Shown piece by piece: positions 46,359-56,971 of a stretch of DNA of 64,000 bases. Made by a program: the position numbers and the translations under genes. Below the pieces are notes generated by a model, which made no database searches, was not told where the DNA came from, and saw only the letters and a list, made by a program, of their open reading frames with translations. Source of the stretch: Methylolobus aquaticus (GTDB lineage: Bacteria; Pseudomonadota; Gammaproteobacteria; Methylococcales; Methylococcaceae); NCBI GenBank assembly GCA_004168015.1, contig SEYW01000001.1, positions 248,001 to 312,000 of the forward strand, given 5' to 3'. The number at the start of each line of letters is the position of its first letter. Position 1 is the first letter of the stretch.

Positions 46359-49256
46359 ATGTCTCCCGCGCAGTGGGATCAAACGCACGTGCGTGACCAA
46401 CACCGGCATCGTTTCCTTAGCCTCTTCTGGAAGGGTTTTCTGTTCCTGAGCCTGCTGATGGTGGGAATCGGGGCCTCGTTTGCGATACTCAATCACCTCC
46501 ATCTCGAGCGTCAGTTCGAGGAGCAGCAGAAACTCGACAAGGCGCTATTGAACCGGCAGCTCAATGATCTGTTGTCGCGTTCCCTGACTCGTTTGCAGCA
46601 GATCGGACCGGTACTGACTTCGGTCGGTAATGTGGCCGAAGCCCTGCGCAAGAAGGACCCACGGCTGCTGCGTTCTTCCGCGTCGATTTACACCACGATC
46701 CAGCACGACCTGGACATCGAGCACCTGGAGTTGTTCGACGCATCCGGAAGCGCGTTCTGGCAATGGGGCCTGAAGGCCTCCACCGAGCTCGATTCGGCGC
46801 AGGAAGCGACGGCGATCCGCACCGTCCTCGAGCGGGAAGAACCGTCCAATCTGCTGGTCTGCCGCACCCACTGCGCCCTACGCGTCTATTTGCCGGTACT
46901 GGTCGATGGACGCCTTGCCGGCGCCTTCGCGTTGAGGCAGTCCATCGCACAGCTCGTCATCGAGTACCAATCACTCACCGGCGCAGACATCGCCATCCTG
47001 ATTCCGGCCACACCCGCCGAGACGGCCAAAGGGCCGCTCGCCTGGGGCTACAAGCTGGCGGCGCTGACGCATTCGACTGCGCTCGAACCGCTCATCGCCG
47101 AGTTGTCCGCGCGGAATCCAGACGAACTCTCGCAGGCGACCGAGGTCATCCAGAGCTGGCGGGGCCGGTATTTCTCGGTGCACAGCATCCCGCTACAGGC
47201 GATCGTGCATGCCGAGGCCGCGGCCCTGATCATCGCCGAGGTCACTGACCAGATCGATCAAATCCACAACGCTACCCGCAATGGCATCTTCCTCGCGTCG
47301 GTCGCGCTGCTGATCGCCGAGTTGCTACTGTTCCTGATGATGAAGTTCCCGCTCAGACATCTGGGCCGACTGGCAGAGTCGCTTCCTCTGATGGCGCAAG
47401 GCGCCTATGCGGAGGCGCGGGAGCACCTGATAGCGGCCAAGCGAACGACACGCTGGCAAGATGAGGTCCTGATACTCGACGACGCTGCGCTCCAGCTTTC
47501 GCAACAGCTCGAATCGCAGGCGCGGGCGATAGCCCACAAGACGCGGGAGCTCGCCGCTGAGCGCGACTTCGTGCAGGGGCTACTCGACGCCGCTCAGGTC
47601 ATGATCCTGACGCAGTCCAGTTCCGGCCGCATCCTGACGGCCAATGAGTTGACGCTGCAGGTCACCGGGTTCGAGCCTCGTGAACTGCGCGGGCGTCCAT
47701 TCCGGTCGTTGATCCTGGAAACGAAGGTTAGCGAGGAGTTCGAAGAGCACTTTGCCCAACTCTGGTCGGGGCAACGTGAACGGCTGCAGCACGAGACCGA
47801 ATTGCTCTGTAAGGAGGGCACGCGACGCAGCGTGGTCTGGGTACACACGCGGCTCAAGGATCAGAATCCGAACGATGTGGCCGTGCTCTCGGTCGGACTC
47901 GATGTCACCGAGCGGGTCGAAGCGGAAACCCGCTACATGTGGTTGGCGAATCATGACCCACTGACCGGTCTGTATAACCGGCGCGGCTTCCACGAGGAGC
48001 TCGAACGCATCTACGGAGAGGTCGAGAAAAGCCAGGCACGCGCCGCGTTGATCCTGTTCGATCTTGACCACTTCAAGGATATCAACGACACGGTTGGGCA
48101 TCTTGCCGGCGACGAACTCCTGGGCAAGCTGGCCTCAGAGCTCAAGACACGGATTCGCAAGGCGGACATTGCCGCGCGCCTGGGCGGTGACGAGTTTGCA
48201 ATCCTGATGCCTCATCAGGGACTTGAAGGGGCGATGGCATTCGCCAATCTGCTCAACACACGGCTGAAAACACTACCGATCACCGTGCAACAGAAACTGT
48301 TTCACGTGTCCGCGAGCATCGGTGTCGCGGTGATCCCGGACCACGGAAGCAATATCGAAGACATACTCGCCAACGCCGACCTGGCCATGTACCAGGCCAA
48401 GAATAGCGGCCGGAGCCGGGTGCATCTGTTCTCCTACAGCGACCACGCACGCGAACGCATATCCGATCGCAGTTACTGGAAGCAAACCATTCAGAATGCT
48501 CTGCTGCAGCGGCGCTTCATCTTCCACTACCAACCGATCCTGTCACTGGCCACCGGAGCCATCCCGTACTACGAAGCGCTGGTACGCCTGCGCGGCGACG
48601 ACGGCACACCGATCCCGCCGAGCGAATTTTTGGAGTATGCGCAACTCACAGGCTTGATCCGCGAAATCGACCGCTATGTGGTGGAGGATGCGATCCGCTT
48701 CCTTAGTAAAAATCGGGATTCGGGCCGCTTTACCGCCATCCACGTCAACCTGTCCGCTTCGGCGCTATCCCACCGCGACTGGACGGAGCCGCTTAAGCTG
48801 GCCTTGAAAAACCGTGAGATTCAGCCGGAACGACTGATCTTCGAAATTACCGAAACGGCCGCCATTGCCGACTTCGGAACGGCCAAGGACATCATGGACG
48901 AACTGGCCCTGCTCGGCTTCCGATTTGCGATCGATGACTTCGGTGTGGGGTTCGCGTCCTTCTCCTACCTGCGCCACCTGCCTGTGCAATTCGTCAAGAT
49001 CGACAAGAGTTACGTGACCTATATCTCCGGCAACGTGCGGGATGAAGCGTTTGTGTCGGCAATCACGACACTGGCACACGGCAACAAAATGGAAGTCATC
49101 GCCGAAGGCGTGGAGGATGCCGAAACGCTGGAAACCATTCGACGGCTGGGGGTAGACCTGGCACAGGGTTACTTCATCGGACGACCCGCACCGTTCGAAG
49201 AAGCCCCATCGATCGAGGCCGAGGACAGAACCACTGAAGCGTCCGTGCCCAGATAA
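46359..49256 (+). CDS. Membrane GGDEF-EAL protein with periplasmic sensor and PAS domain
   Basis: This 965-residue protein has a first membrane helix at about 27-47 and a second at about 307-328. Between them is a periplasmic sensor of about 255 residues; a HAMP-like linker, a PAS domain (about 402-520), GGDEF (from about 526) and EAL (from about 715) follow. GGDEF at about 609 is intact with an upstream RKAD inhibitory site. EAL at about 739 and the DDFG, FEITE and AEGVED motifs are intact, so both synthesis and breakdown of cyclic di-GMP are possible. The last 88 bp overlap the 3' end of waaA on the other strand. Confidence 0.93.
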   Translation: MSPAQWDQTHVRDQHRHRFLSLFWKGFLFLSLLMVGIGASFAILNHLHLERQFEEQQKLDKALLNRQLNDLLSRSLTRLQQIGPVLTSVGNVAEALRKKDPRLLRSSASIYTTIQHDLDIEHLELFDASGSAFWQWGLKASTELDSAQEATAIRTVLEREEPSNLLVCRTHCALRVYLPVLVDGRLAGAFALRQSIAQLVIEYQSLTGADIAILIPATPAETAKGPLAWGYKLAALTHSTALEPLIAELSARNPDELSQATEVIQSWRGRYFSVHSIPLQAIVHAEAAALIIAEVTDQIDQIHNATRNGIFLASVALLIAELLLFLMMKFPLRHLGRLAESLPLMAQGAYAEAREHLIAAKRTTRWQDEVLILDDAALQLSQQLESQARAIAHKTRELAAERDFVQGLLDAAQVMILTQSSSGRILTANELTLQVTGFEPRELRGRPFRSLILETKVSEEFEEHFAQLWSGQRERLQHETELLCKEGTRRSVVWVHTRLKDQNPNDVAVLSVGLDVTERVEAETRYMWLANHDPLTGLYNRRGFHEELERIYGEVEKSQARAALILFDLDHFKDINDTVGHLAGDELLGKLASELKTRIRKADIAARLGGDEFAILMPHQGLEGAMAFANLLNTRLKTLPITVQQKLFHVSASIGVAVIPDHGSNIEDILANADLAMYQAKNSGRSRVHLFSYSDHARERISDRSYWKQTIQNALLQRRFIFHYQPILSLATGAIPYYEALVRLRGDDGTPIPPSEFLEYAQLTGLIREIDRYVVEDAIRFLSKNRDSGRFTAIHVNLSASALSHRDWTEPLKLALKNREIQPERLIFEITETAAIADFGTAKDIMDELALLGFRFAIDDFGVGFASFSYLRHLPVQFVKIDKSYVTYISGNVRDEAFVSAITTLAHGNKMEVIAEGVEDAETLETIRRLGVDLAQGYFIGRPAPFEEAPSIEAEDRTTEASVPR

Positions 49257-50509
49257 CCGCCCAGGACGGCCGTGAGGCGGTTCAGAGCCCCCCGGTTCCT
49301 GAGAACGTAGGCCTGCGCACGTTCGCCCATCCCCGCCCGCAACGCCACATCCTCCAGCAAGCGCTCCAAGGCCGCCGCAAGCGAAGATTGCCCATCGGTC
49401 GCGATAGCGCCGCCAGCCTCCAACAGCGCAGCGCAAATCGCCCGGAAGTTGGCGACATGTGGGCCAAACATGACCGGCAGTCCCGCCATGGCCGGTTCGA
49501 GCACATTGTGCCCCCCCACCGGAACCAGGGAGCCGCCGACGAAGGCGACGTCCGCCGCGGCGTAGAACGTGCGCAATTCCCCAATCGTATCCAGCACGAA
49601 CACCTCGTCCGCGCCACTGCAGGGAATACCGTCGCTACGCCGTACGGTGCTAAAGCCCGCCGCTCGCGCCAGAGCGGCCACCGTCGCAAAGCGCTCCGGA
49701 TGCCGCGGCACAAGCATCAGCAGCAAACCAGGGAAGCGCTGCCGCAAGCCGCTGAAAATGGACAGCAGGCGTTCCTCCTCCCCGGCATGGGTGCTGGCCG
49801 CGATGATGACCGGCCGGCTGCCGAACAGTTCCTCCCGCAAACCCCGACCGCGGGCGACAAGCTCCTCACCGTAATCCACATCGAACTTGATATTGCCCGT
49901 CACGGAGATTTTCGACGCGTCCGCGCCGATTGCGGCAAAGCGCTCGGCGTCCTCTGGTGTCTGTGCCGCGATCGCACTGACCGCGGCCAGCGCCGGCCTG
50001 ACAAGGCCCCCGATGTACCGGTATCGGACGGCGGACCGACTGGACAGCCGTGCATTCGCGATCACCAGAGGAATCCTGTGGGCTGCACAGGCACCGAACA
50101 GATTCGGCCAGATCTCGGTCTCCAGGATCACTGCCAGACGGGGCCGGAAACGGCCGAAGAAGCGAGCGATCGGACCAGGAAGATCGTAGGGGAGATAGCA
50201 GTGCTCGACGGAACTGCCGAACAGGGCCTGCACGCGTGCCGAGCCGGTCGGCGTCGTCGTGGTCAACAGCAGCGGGATATCGGGGTACCGTTCTCGTAGC
50301 TGATGGACCAGCGGTGCGGCGGATTCCGTTTCGCCGACCGAAACAGCGTGAATCCAGACGACGTCGCGACGCGGCATCGCCGACCCATAAGCGCCGAATC
50401 GCTCGCCGACACGATCGCGATAAGCGGGATTGCTGCGGCCCCGCCAAAACAGGCGCAGCACGATGAGCGGAGCCGCCCCGTAAAACAGGGCGGTGTAAAC
50501 GAACCGCAT
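49169..50509 (-). CDS. waaA: 3-deoxy-D-manno-octulosonic acid (Kdo) transferase WaaA
   Basis: This 446-residue inner-membrane GT30 transferase adds Kdo to lipid A precursor. It has an N-terminal helix (FVYTALFYGAAPLIVLRLFW) and the family segments VWIHAVSVGETESAAPLV, ILETEIWPNL and VPVGGHNVLEPAMAGLPVMFGPH. It is about 20 residues longer than E. coli WaaA (425), and the extra low-complexity C-terminus (SSASIDGASSNGAG) is encoded in the 88-bp overlap with the opposite gene. Confidence 0.96.
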   Translation of the reverse strand: MRFVYTALFYGAAPLIVLRLFWRGRSNPAYRDRVGERFGAYGSAMPRRDVVWIHAVSVGETESAAPLVHQLRERYPDIPLLLTTTTPTGSARVQALFGSSVEHCYLPYDLPGPIARFFGRFRPRLAVILETEIWPNLFGACAAHRIPLVIANARLSSRSAVRYRYIGGLVRPALAAVSAIAAQTPEDAERFAAIGADASKISVTGNIKFDVDYGEELVARGRGLREELFGSRPVIIAASTHAGEEERLLSIFSGLRQRFPGLLLMLVPRHPERFATVAALARAAGFSTVRRSDGIPCSGADEVFVLDTIGELRTFYAAADVAFVGGSLVPVGGHNVLEPAMAGLPVMFGPHVANFRAICAALLEAGGAIATDGQSSLAAALERLLEDVALRAGMGERAQAYVLRNRGALNRLTAVLGGYLGTDASVVLSSASIDGASSNGAGRPMK

Positions 50510-50551
50510 GTCTACGCAGAGACTGCGGCCAGCCGCCGCGGTGGGCTCGCC

Positions 50552-50998
50552 TTATTCGGGGACGATGTGAACGGCCAGCTTACCAACGACATCGCCATGC
50601 AGCTGCACCGCGATCTCATAGTCACCAGTGTGACGGAGAGGACCCGACGGCAGGCGGACCTCCGCCTTATGCAGCTCAACGCCAGCTGCGGTCGCCGCAT
50701 CGGCGATGTCCTTGGTGCCCACCGATCCGTACAGGCGCCCCTCGTCGCCCGCCTTTTGCGCGATCGTCACGGATAACTGCGCCAACGCATCGGCCCGGGC
50801 CTGGGCTGCGGCCAGTTCGCCTGCCGCCTTCTTTTCCAGTTCCTCGCGGCGTTGTTCGAACTCGGCGAGCTTCTCTGCGGTGGCCGGGACGGCTTTGCCC
50901 TGGGGCACCAGAAAGTTCCGCCCATAACCGGGCTTTACGGTGACCTTGTCGCCCAAGTTGCCGAGATTGCTGATCTTTTCAAGAAGAATGAGGTCCAT
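50552..50998 (-). CDS. rplI: 50S ribosomal protein L9
   Basis: This 148-residue protein has the canonical start [30 protein letters not shown] (read in two parts: [13 protein letters not shown] and [12 protein letters not shown]), a long central helix, and a C-terminal domain with GSVGTKDIA. It is the last gene of the rpsF operon. The frame continues upstream through the DUF2232 gene in another phase but is not coding there. Confidence 0.98.
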   Translation of the reverse strand: MDLILLEKISNLGNLGDKVTVKPGYGRNFLVPQGKAVPATAEKLAEFEQRREELEKKAAGELAAAQARADALAQLSVTIAQKAGDEGRLYGSVGTKDIADAATAAGVELHKAEVRLPSGPLRHTGDYEIAVQLHGDVVGKLAVHIVPE

Positions 50999-51051
50999 CG
51001 ATTTTACCCAGTGATTCGTTTTCGAGAGATTGATTGGTGCACCCGAGCACA

Positions 51052-51957
51052 CTAACCGGAGAGCCAGCGCCGCCGCCAGTCCATCCAAAGGTCGGTGACC
51101 CCCAGCAGAGCCAAAGGCCCTAGCATCTGCGGCACGAACAGGGCCAGCACATAAATCCCCACCAACCAGAACCGTTGGCCGGGCCGCGATGCGAAGACAC
51201 GGTGCAGAATGGCAAAGCCCAGCACCACGAACAGCACGCCCAGTATCAGCAACAGGTTCCCGAACAGCTCCGCTACCCGCCCATCCAGACCTACGGTCGC
51301 ACCAGCGCACACCAAAGCCAGATAGTGCGTCACCGGATGCATACGCAGGGCGGTAAACTCGGCGGCGAAACCGCCCGGGTTGAATAACCGCGCCTGCCAC
51401 CACCTGGCCAGGACGAGACTCAGGATCAGGCTGAGCACTGAACCCGCCGCAATGAGCCCGGTAAGGTATGGGGCGAAGCCCTCGCTGAGCCGAGCGAACG
51501 GGGCCGCGTCGGGCGGTGAACCGGCGGCAGTCAGCGGCTCCAGGATCTGCCGAAAACGCTCGGCCCACATCGCGGCTGGATCGTCGACCAAGGCGTAGAC
51601 CAGTCCAACCGCCAACAGCCCCAGAGCCCCCGCGGCTTCCGTCGCCCAGCCAAAATTTCGCGCCACGCGCAGCACGACGGCCACGAGCCAGGCCGGCACC
51701 CACATCATCCCTGCGTACGCCAGCGCCGTCAGAACGGAACCCGTCAACGCGACACCGATCACGCCGACAACCGACGACACCAGTGCGGTGATGGCGAGGC
51801 CTTCGCTACTTCCCTTGCGGAGTGTGACCAGCGCGACCGAAGCCGAGCTCAGCAGGCCGACCAGGGGAAAGAACAGCGAGAGCAGCGCGAATCCGAGCAC
51901 GACCACACTGGCCTGCACTCGACCCCGCAGCGCGTAGGCTGCTGCCCGCAGAAGCAT
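51052..51957 (-). CDS. DUF2232 membrane protein
   Basis: This 301-residue protein has about eight membrane helices. DUF2232 proteins typically sit between rpsR and rplI in gammaproteobacteria, as here. The function is unknown. The pattern [16 protein letters not shown] near residue 210 and a C-terminal helix pair before DLWMDWRRR match the family layout. Confidence 0.85.
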   Translation of the reverse strand: MLLRAAAYALRGRVQASVVVLGFALLSLFFPLVGLLSSASVALVTLRKGSSEGLAITALVSSVVGVIGVALTGSVLTALAYAGMMWVPAWLVAVVLRVARNFGWATEAAGALGLLAVGLVYALVDDPAAMWAERFRQILEPLTAAGSPPDAAPFARLSEGFAPYLTGLIAAGSVLSLILSLVLARWWQARLFNPGGFAAEFTALRMHPVTHYLALVCAGATVGLDGRVAELFGNLLLILGVLFVVLGFAILHRVFASRPGQRFWLVGIYVLALFVPQMLGPLALLGVTDLWMDWRRRWLSG

Positions 51958-52011
51958 TGTTGCGGTCCCCGGTCAAATCGCCAACGACAGCCGCCGGATC
52001 AGGCGACCGGT

Positions 52012-52248
52012 TTACTGCGGATGAGAATCGCAGAACGGGATCAGCGCCAGGAACCGCGCCCGTTTGATCGCCGTCGCGAGTTGCCGCTGATACTTGGCCT
52101 TCGTGCCGGTGATGCGGCTCGGAACGATTTTGCCGGTTTCGGACAGGTACTCTTTGAGGAGATCCAGATCCTTGTAGTCGATCTCCTTGATGTTCTCGGC
52201 CGTGAAACGGCAAAATTTTCTGCGTTTGAACTGACGTACGGTAGACAT
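52012..52248 (-). CDS. rpsR: 30S ribosomal protein S18
   Basis: This 78-residue protein has the conserved [27 protein letters not shown] (seen as RRKFCRF and [11 protein letters not shown]) and [28 protein letters not shown]18 binds S6, encoded just upstream, and the pair represses its own mRNA through the leader motif at 52733-52761. Confidence 0.98.
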   Translation of the reverse strand: MSTVRQFKRRKFCRFTAENIKEIDYKDLDLLKEYLSETGKIVPSRITGTKAKYQRQLATAIKRARFLALIPFCDSHPQ

Positions 52249-52302
52249 GATCGTGCGATTCTCGCTGACGGGATGAGAGATAAGGGATCAGAAAGCCGCG
52301 AC

Positions 52303-52710
52303 TCAATCCGTCTCGGCGGACTCGGTGGCCGGAACGCCGGGTTCGGCGGTCTCGCTGCCGGCATCGTCGCTGTCCCCGGCACTCTCGGAGTGACCCGAGC
52401 GCGCCATCGGGGAAGGTTCCGTGACTGGCTCATCCCGCTTCAGCGTCAGACTCCTCAGCACCGCATCGTTGAATCGGAAGCCGCTTTCCAGCTCCTCCAG
52501 CGTCGGCTGATCACACTCGATGTTCATCAGCACGTAGTGCGCCTTCAAGACCTTCGCGATGGGGTAAGCGAGGTGGCGGCGGCCCCAGTCCTCGAGGCGG
52601 TGAATCGTGCCGGCAGCGCCTTCGATGATCGAGCGATAGCGCTCGATCATGGCGGGAACCTGAGCACTCTGATCCGGATGGACCAGCACGACGATTTCAT
52701 AATGGCGCAT
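52303..52710 (-). CDS. rpsF: 30S ribosomal protein S6
   Basis: This 135-residue protein starts [15 protein letters not shown] and contains [18 protein letters not shown], typical of S6. AGGAG lies five bases before the ATG. The C-terminus is an acidic, low-complexity tail ([23 protein letters not shown]), as in many S6 proteins. It is the first gene of the operon. Confidence 0.98.
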   Translation of the reverse strand: MRHYEIVVLVHPDQSAQVPAMIERYRSIIEGAAGTIHRLEDWGRRHLAYPIAKVLKAHYVLMNIECDQPTLEELESGFRFNDAVLRSLTLKRDEPVTEPSPMARSGHSESAGDSDDAGSETAEPGVPATESAETD

Positions 52711-52732
52711 GAAAACTCCTTTCGGAAAATGA

Positions 52733-52761
52733 GCCTCCCAGCCCGGCTGGACGGGTGAGGC
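52733..52761 (-). promoter_or_regulatory. S6:S18 autoregulatory leader motif
   Basis: On the mRNA strand the 5' untranslated region forms an outer stem (GCCUC with GAGGC), an inner hairpin (CCAGC with GCUGG around loop CGG), and between them a one-sided bulge ACCCGU that contains CCG. This is the described S6:S18 binding architecture: a CCG bulge flanked by a stem and a hairpin in front of rpsF. It lies 22 bases before the start codon, partly ahead of the ribosome-binding site. The match was made by eye. Confidence 0.75.
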
Positions 52762-52808
52762 AAGGAGAGGCAACCGAGAAAAACTGTGGCTGCCGGATAA
52801 AACCCGCG

Positions 52809-52838
52809 ATGATAGTACAATAGGCTCAGCCTTGGCAA
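52809..52838 (-). promoter_or_regulatory. Sigma70-like promoter of the rpsF operon
   Basis: On the minus strand TTGCCA is followed after 18 bases by TATCAT. Transcription would start about 90 bases before rpsF and include the S6:S18 motif. Confidence 0.55.
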
Positions 52839-52850
52839 CCGAACCGAGCT

Positions 52851-54074
<1,224 letters not shown>

Positions 54075-54310
54075 GCCAGCCTCTTGGAATCGGTTGCGTG
54101 AAATCGCAGGGCCCGCATTCTAAAAGCTGCGCTCGCCCCTGACCAGCCGAAGGACTCCTCGGCATGAGCGGAAATGCACGCATGAATAGCGCGAATGTTC
54201 GCGGGTCGCGGCTGTGGAGGTGATGGAGGAGCGCGCGGGGGAATCGGTCCCGGACGAACAGCACGTCGGGCCGGTCAGGACCGGGCTAACGCGCGCGCGG
54301 ATGCGAAGCT

Positions 54311-54330
54311 GTGGCGCCCGGCGGCGCCAC
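54311..54330 (-). terminator. Hairpin downstream of erpA
   Basis: GTGGCGCC and GGCGCCAC form a perfect 8-bp stem with a four-base loop, 9 bp beyond the erpA stop. No T-run follows. The 236 bp from here to tyrS show no gene. Confidence 0.5.
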
Positions 54331-54339
54331 CCAACCTTA

Positions 54340-54675
54340 TCAGACCGAGAAGGAAGAGCCGCAGCCGCAGGTCGTGGACGCGTTCGGGTTGCGGATGACG
54401 AACTGCGCACCGCTGACGTCTTCCTTGTAGTCGATCTCGGCACCCCGCAGATAATCGATGCTCATCGAGTCGATCAGCACGGTCACGCCGTTCTTTTCGA
54501 TCAGCGTATCGTCGTCGTTCGCGGCTTCGTCAAAAGTGAAGCCATATTGAAAACCCGAACAGCCGCCGCCGGAAACGTAAACACGCAGCTTGAGTTGCTC
54601 GTTGCCTTCTTCCTGAATCAGCTCGCTGACTTTCGTCGCGGCATTGTCGGTGAAATGGATGGCTTCTTGGCTCAT
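54340..54675 (-). CDS. erpA: Iron-sulfur cluster insertion protein ErpA
   Basis: This 111-residue A-type carrier has the three cluster-binding cysteines in [13 protein letters not shown] and TTCGCGSSF. It starts [25 protein letters not shown] and ends shortly after the last Cys, which is typical for ErpA/IscA. ErpA delivers 4Fe-4S clusters to respiratory and isoprenoid enzymes. It stands alone, with no isc or suf genes nearby. Confidence 0.93.
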   Translation of the reverse strand: MSQEAIHFTDNAATKVSELIQEEGNEQLKLRVYVSGGGCSGFQYGFTFDEAANDDDTLIEKNGVTVLIDSMSIDYLRGAEIDYKEDVSGAQFVIRNPNASTTCGCGSSFSV

Positions 54676-54800
54676 CTGGAAACCCTGCGTAGTTCTTCAA
54701 ACACTTTTTCGAGTATGACTATTCCCACCCACGCGGTCAACTTATCACGGCTTTCGCGTCGCGTAAGCTGCGGCAACTGCCGGTTACAGACAAAGCGGGC

Positions 54801-56168
54801 TCACAATGCCGCAAGCGCGTCGCGCAAGGTTCGGACCGGCGTCACTTCCATGCCCGCAGGGAGATTCTTCGGGGCATTGGGCGCGGGCACCAAGGCATGG
54901 CGAAAGCCTTGTTTCTGAGCCTCGCGCAAACGTTCCTCGCCGTTGGTAACCGGACGGACCTCACCGTTCAGGCCTACTTCGCCGAAGACGATCCAATCTC
55001 GGGGCACCGGCCGATCCCGGTAGCTGGACGCGATGGCCATCAACACGGGCAGGTCGCCCGACGTCTCGTTCAGACGGAGCCCTCCAACCAGATTGATGAA
55101 CACGTCCTGGTCCATCACCGGCATGCCCCCATGGCGGTGCAACACCGCCAGCAGCATGGCGAGCCGATTGGTCTCCATGCCGACCGCCACCCGGCGCGGC
55201 ATCCCGGTGCGGCAGTCGTCGACCAGGGCCTGAACCTCCAGCAGGATGGGCCGACTGCCCTCCCGCATGACCATCACGACACTGCCCGGCAGATCCTCGT
55301 CGTACCGCGACAGAAAAATTGCCGAGGGATTCCGCACTTCGCGCAAGCCCGTTTCGGTCATCGCGAAGACACCGAGTTCGTTGACGGCGCCGAAGCGATT
55401 CTTGAAGGAACGCACCACACGGAACCGGCTGTTGCTGTCGCCTTCGAAATACAGGACCGTGTCGACCATGTGCTCGAGCACGCGCGGTCCGGCCAGCGCA
55501 CCTTCCTTCGTCACGTGCCCGATCAGGAAGACACTGCATTGCAGCCGCTTCGCATACCGCACCAGGTGCGCCGCGCATTCCCTGACTTGCGCCACCGAGC
55601 CCGGCGCCGACTGCAGCGCTTCGCTGTAGATCGTCTGGATCGAATCGATGACCAGGATCTCCGGCAAGTGAAGACGTGCGGTATCGAGGATACGCTCCAA
55701 AGCCGTTTCCGCCAGGATCAGCACGTTGTCGCAGGCGAGATGTAGCCTCCGCGCGCGCAGGCTGACCTGCCCCAGCGACTCTTCGCCGGTGATGTAAAGG
55801 GTCTTTGACTGGCCTCCCAGCGCAGCGGCCGTCTGGAGCAGCAGCGTGGACTTGCCGATGCCGGGATCCCCCCCGAGCAGCACGGTGGAGCCTCGCACGA
55901 GTCCGCCGCCCAGCACGCGGTCGAGTTCGCTGAGCCCGACTTCCTGCCGATCCAGCAACTCGCCCTCGACCTCGGCCAAGGGCACCGGTTCGCTGCGGTC
56001 CTGTTCCCCGGCATACCCGAGATGCCGACGTACCGGGGTTGAGTCCTCGATGCTCTCGACCAGCGTGTTCCAGACACCGCAGCCGGGGCATTGCCCGCCC
56101 CATTTATTCTGAACGTGCCCGCACTCGGTGCACCGATAGACGCTGCGCTGGGCCTTTCCCTTCGTCAC
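54801..56168 (-). CDS. radA: DNA repair protein RadA (Sms)
   Basis: This 455-residue protein has the zinc finger YRCTECGHVQNKWGGQCPGCGVWNT (two CxxC pairs), a RecA-like ATPase (LGGDPGIGKSTLLLQTA), the RadA-specific KNRFG motif, and a C-terminal Lon-protease-like domain (VFGEVGLNGEVRPV). It aids branch migration in recombination. The GTG start overlaps the methyltransferase stop. Confidence 0.97.
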   Translation of the reverse strand: MTKGKAQRSVYRCTECGHVQNKWGGQCPGCGVWNTLVESIEDSTPVRRHLGYAGEQDRSEPVPLAEVEGELLDRQEVGLSELDRVLGGGLVRGSTVLLGGDPGIGKSTLLLQTAAALGGQSKTLYITGEESLGQVSLRARRLHLACDNVLILAETALERILDTARLHLPEILVIDSIQTIYSEALQSAPGSVAQVRECAAHLVRYAKRLQCSVFLIGHVTKEGALAGPRVLEHMVDTVLYFEGDSNSRFRVVRSFKNRFGAVNELGVFAMTETGLREVRNPSAIFLSRYDEDLPGSVVMVMREGSRPILLEVQALVDDCRTGMPRRVAVGMETNRLAMLLAVLHRHGGMPVMDQDVFINLVGGLRLNETSGDLPVLMAIASSYRDRPVPRDWIVFGEVGLNGEVRPVTNGEERLREAQKQGFRHALVPAPNAPKNLPAGMEVTPVRTLRDALAAL

Positions 56169-56935
56169 GCCTGTGGCTTTTCTGCGCTGACGACCGCGTT
56201 GTTCCGGTAGCGTTCATGCACGCGGACCGGGTCGAAACCGACCCCCCGGTAAAGCGCCAGTGCCGGCCCCAGCCGCATGACATGTTCCGGCGCTTCGTCG
56301 CTGAACAGATGCAGCGTCCAGTCCTCCAGCAGATCCGGCCGCTTGAGTTCGGCGAAGACGCGGAAATACTGGCGCAACTCGTCCTGTATGACGCGCGTCT
56401 GTTCGTTGCTGTCGTCCAGCGCATACCGGTCGCCGTTGATCAGCACGCCGCCCGGACGCAGCACCCGGTGGAGCTCGCGTACGATCTCGCATCGGTAGTC
56501 GTCGAGAAAATTGTGAAAGGCGTAGCCGGACGCAACCACATCGACGCTGCCCCCGGGAAGCTCCTTGACGAAACTCAAGGCATCGGTCTCGACGAAATGC
56601 ACCCGTCCCGCCTCGCTCCAGGCTGCCAGATTGGTTTTCGCCTGGGCCAGCATGGGCGCCGCGATGTCGACCGCCGTGATCTCGGTGTCGGCACGCGCAT
56701 GCAGCAATGCTGCCGTGGTGATACCGGTACCGCAGCCGATCTCGAGCACCTTCAGACGCCGCCCGGCCACGGCGCCGGGACACTGCCAGCCGGCCAAAAA
56801 AGCCCCCACCTGCCGGCTCATATCCGCCGCGGCCGGGCAGATCAGCTTCAGCATTTCATATTCGGCGCCGATCAGTCCGCTGAAAGCTTGCTCGGAGGCC
56901 GGATCCGCTGTCCGTTCCAAATTTACCGTTGCCAT
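56165..56935 (-). CDS. Class I SAM-dependent methyltransferase
   Basis: This 256-residue methyltransferase has motif I VLEIGCGTGITTAALLHA at about residue 58, ITAVDIAAPMLAQA as motif II, and a post-I acidic VDVVASGYAFHNF. The substrate is unknown; small molecules or quinone-like compounds are possible for this fold. It overlaps the start of radA, so the two genes are probably co-transcribed, but no functional link is evident. Confidence 0.85.
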   Translation of the reverse strand: MATVNLERTADPASEQAFSGLIGAEYEMLKLICPAAADMSRQVGAFLAGWQCPGAVAGRRLKVLEIGCGTGITTAALLHARADTEITAVDIAAPMLAQAKTNLAAWSEAGRVHFVETDALSFVKELPGGSVDVVASGYAFHNFLDDYRCEIVRELHRVLRPGGVLINGDRYALDDSNEQTRVIQDELRQYFRVFAELKRPDLLEDWTLHLFSDEAPEHVMRLGPALALYRGVGFDPVRVHERYRNNAVVSAEKPQA

Positions 56936-56971
56936 GCGAGTTTCGTGATCCCTGAATTGACGTTGCCAGAC

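Noticed and set aside
45993..46502. Upstream extension of manC by 170 codons
   Set aside because: It crosses the divergent intergenic region and overlaps the start of the GGDEF-EAL gene; conserved similarity begins at [13 protein letters not shown].
50999..51703. Upstream extension of the L9 frame through the DUF2232 gene
   Set aside because: L9 begins at MDLILLEKI; the extension is in a different phase from the DUF2232 gene and is not protein-like.
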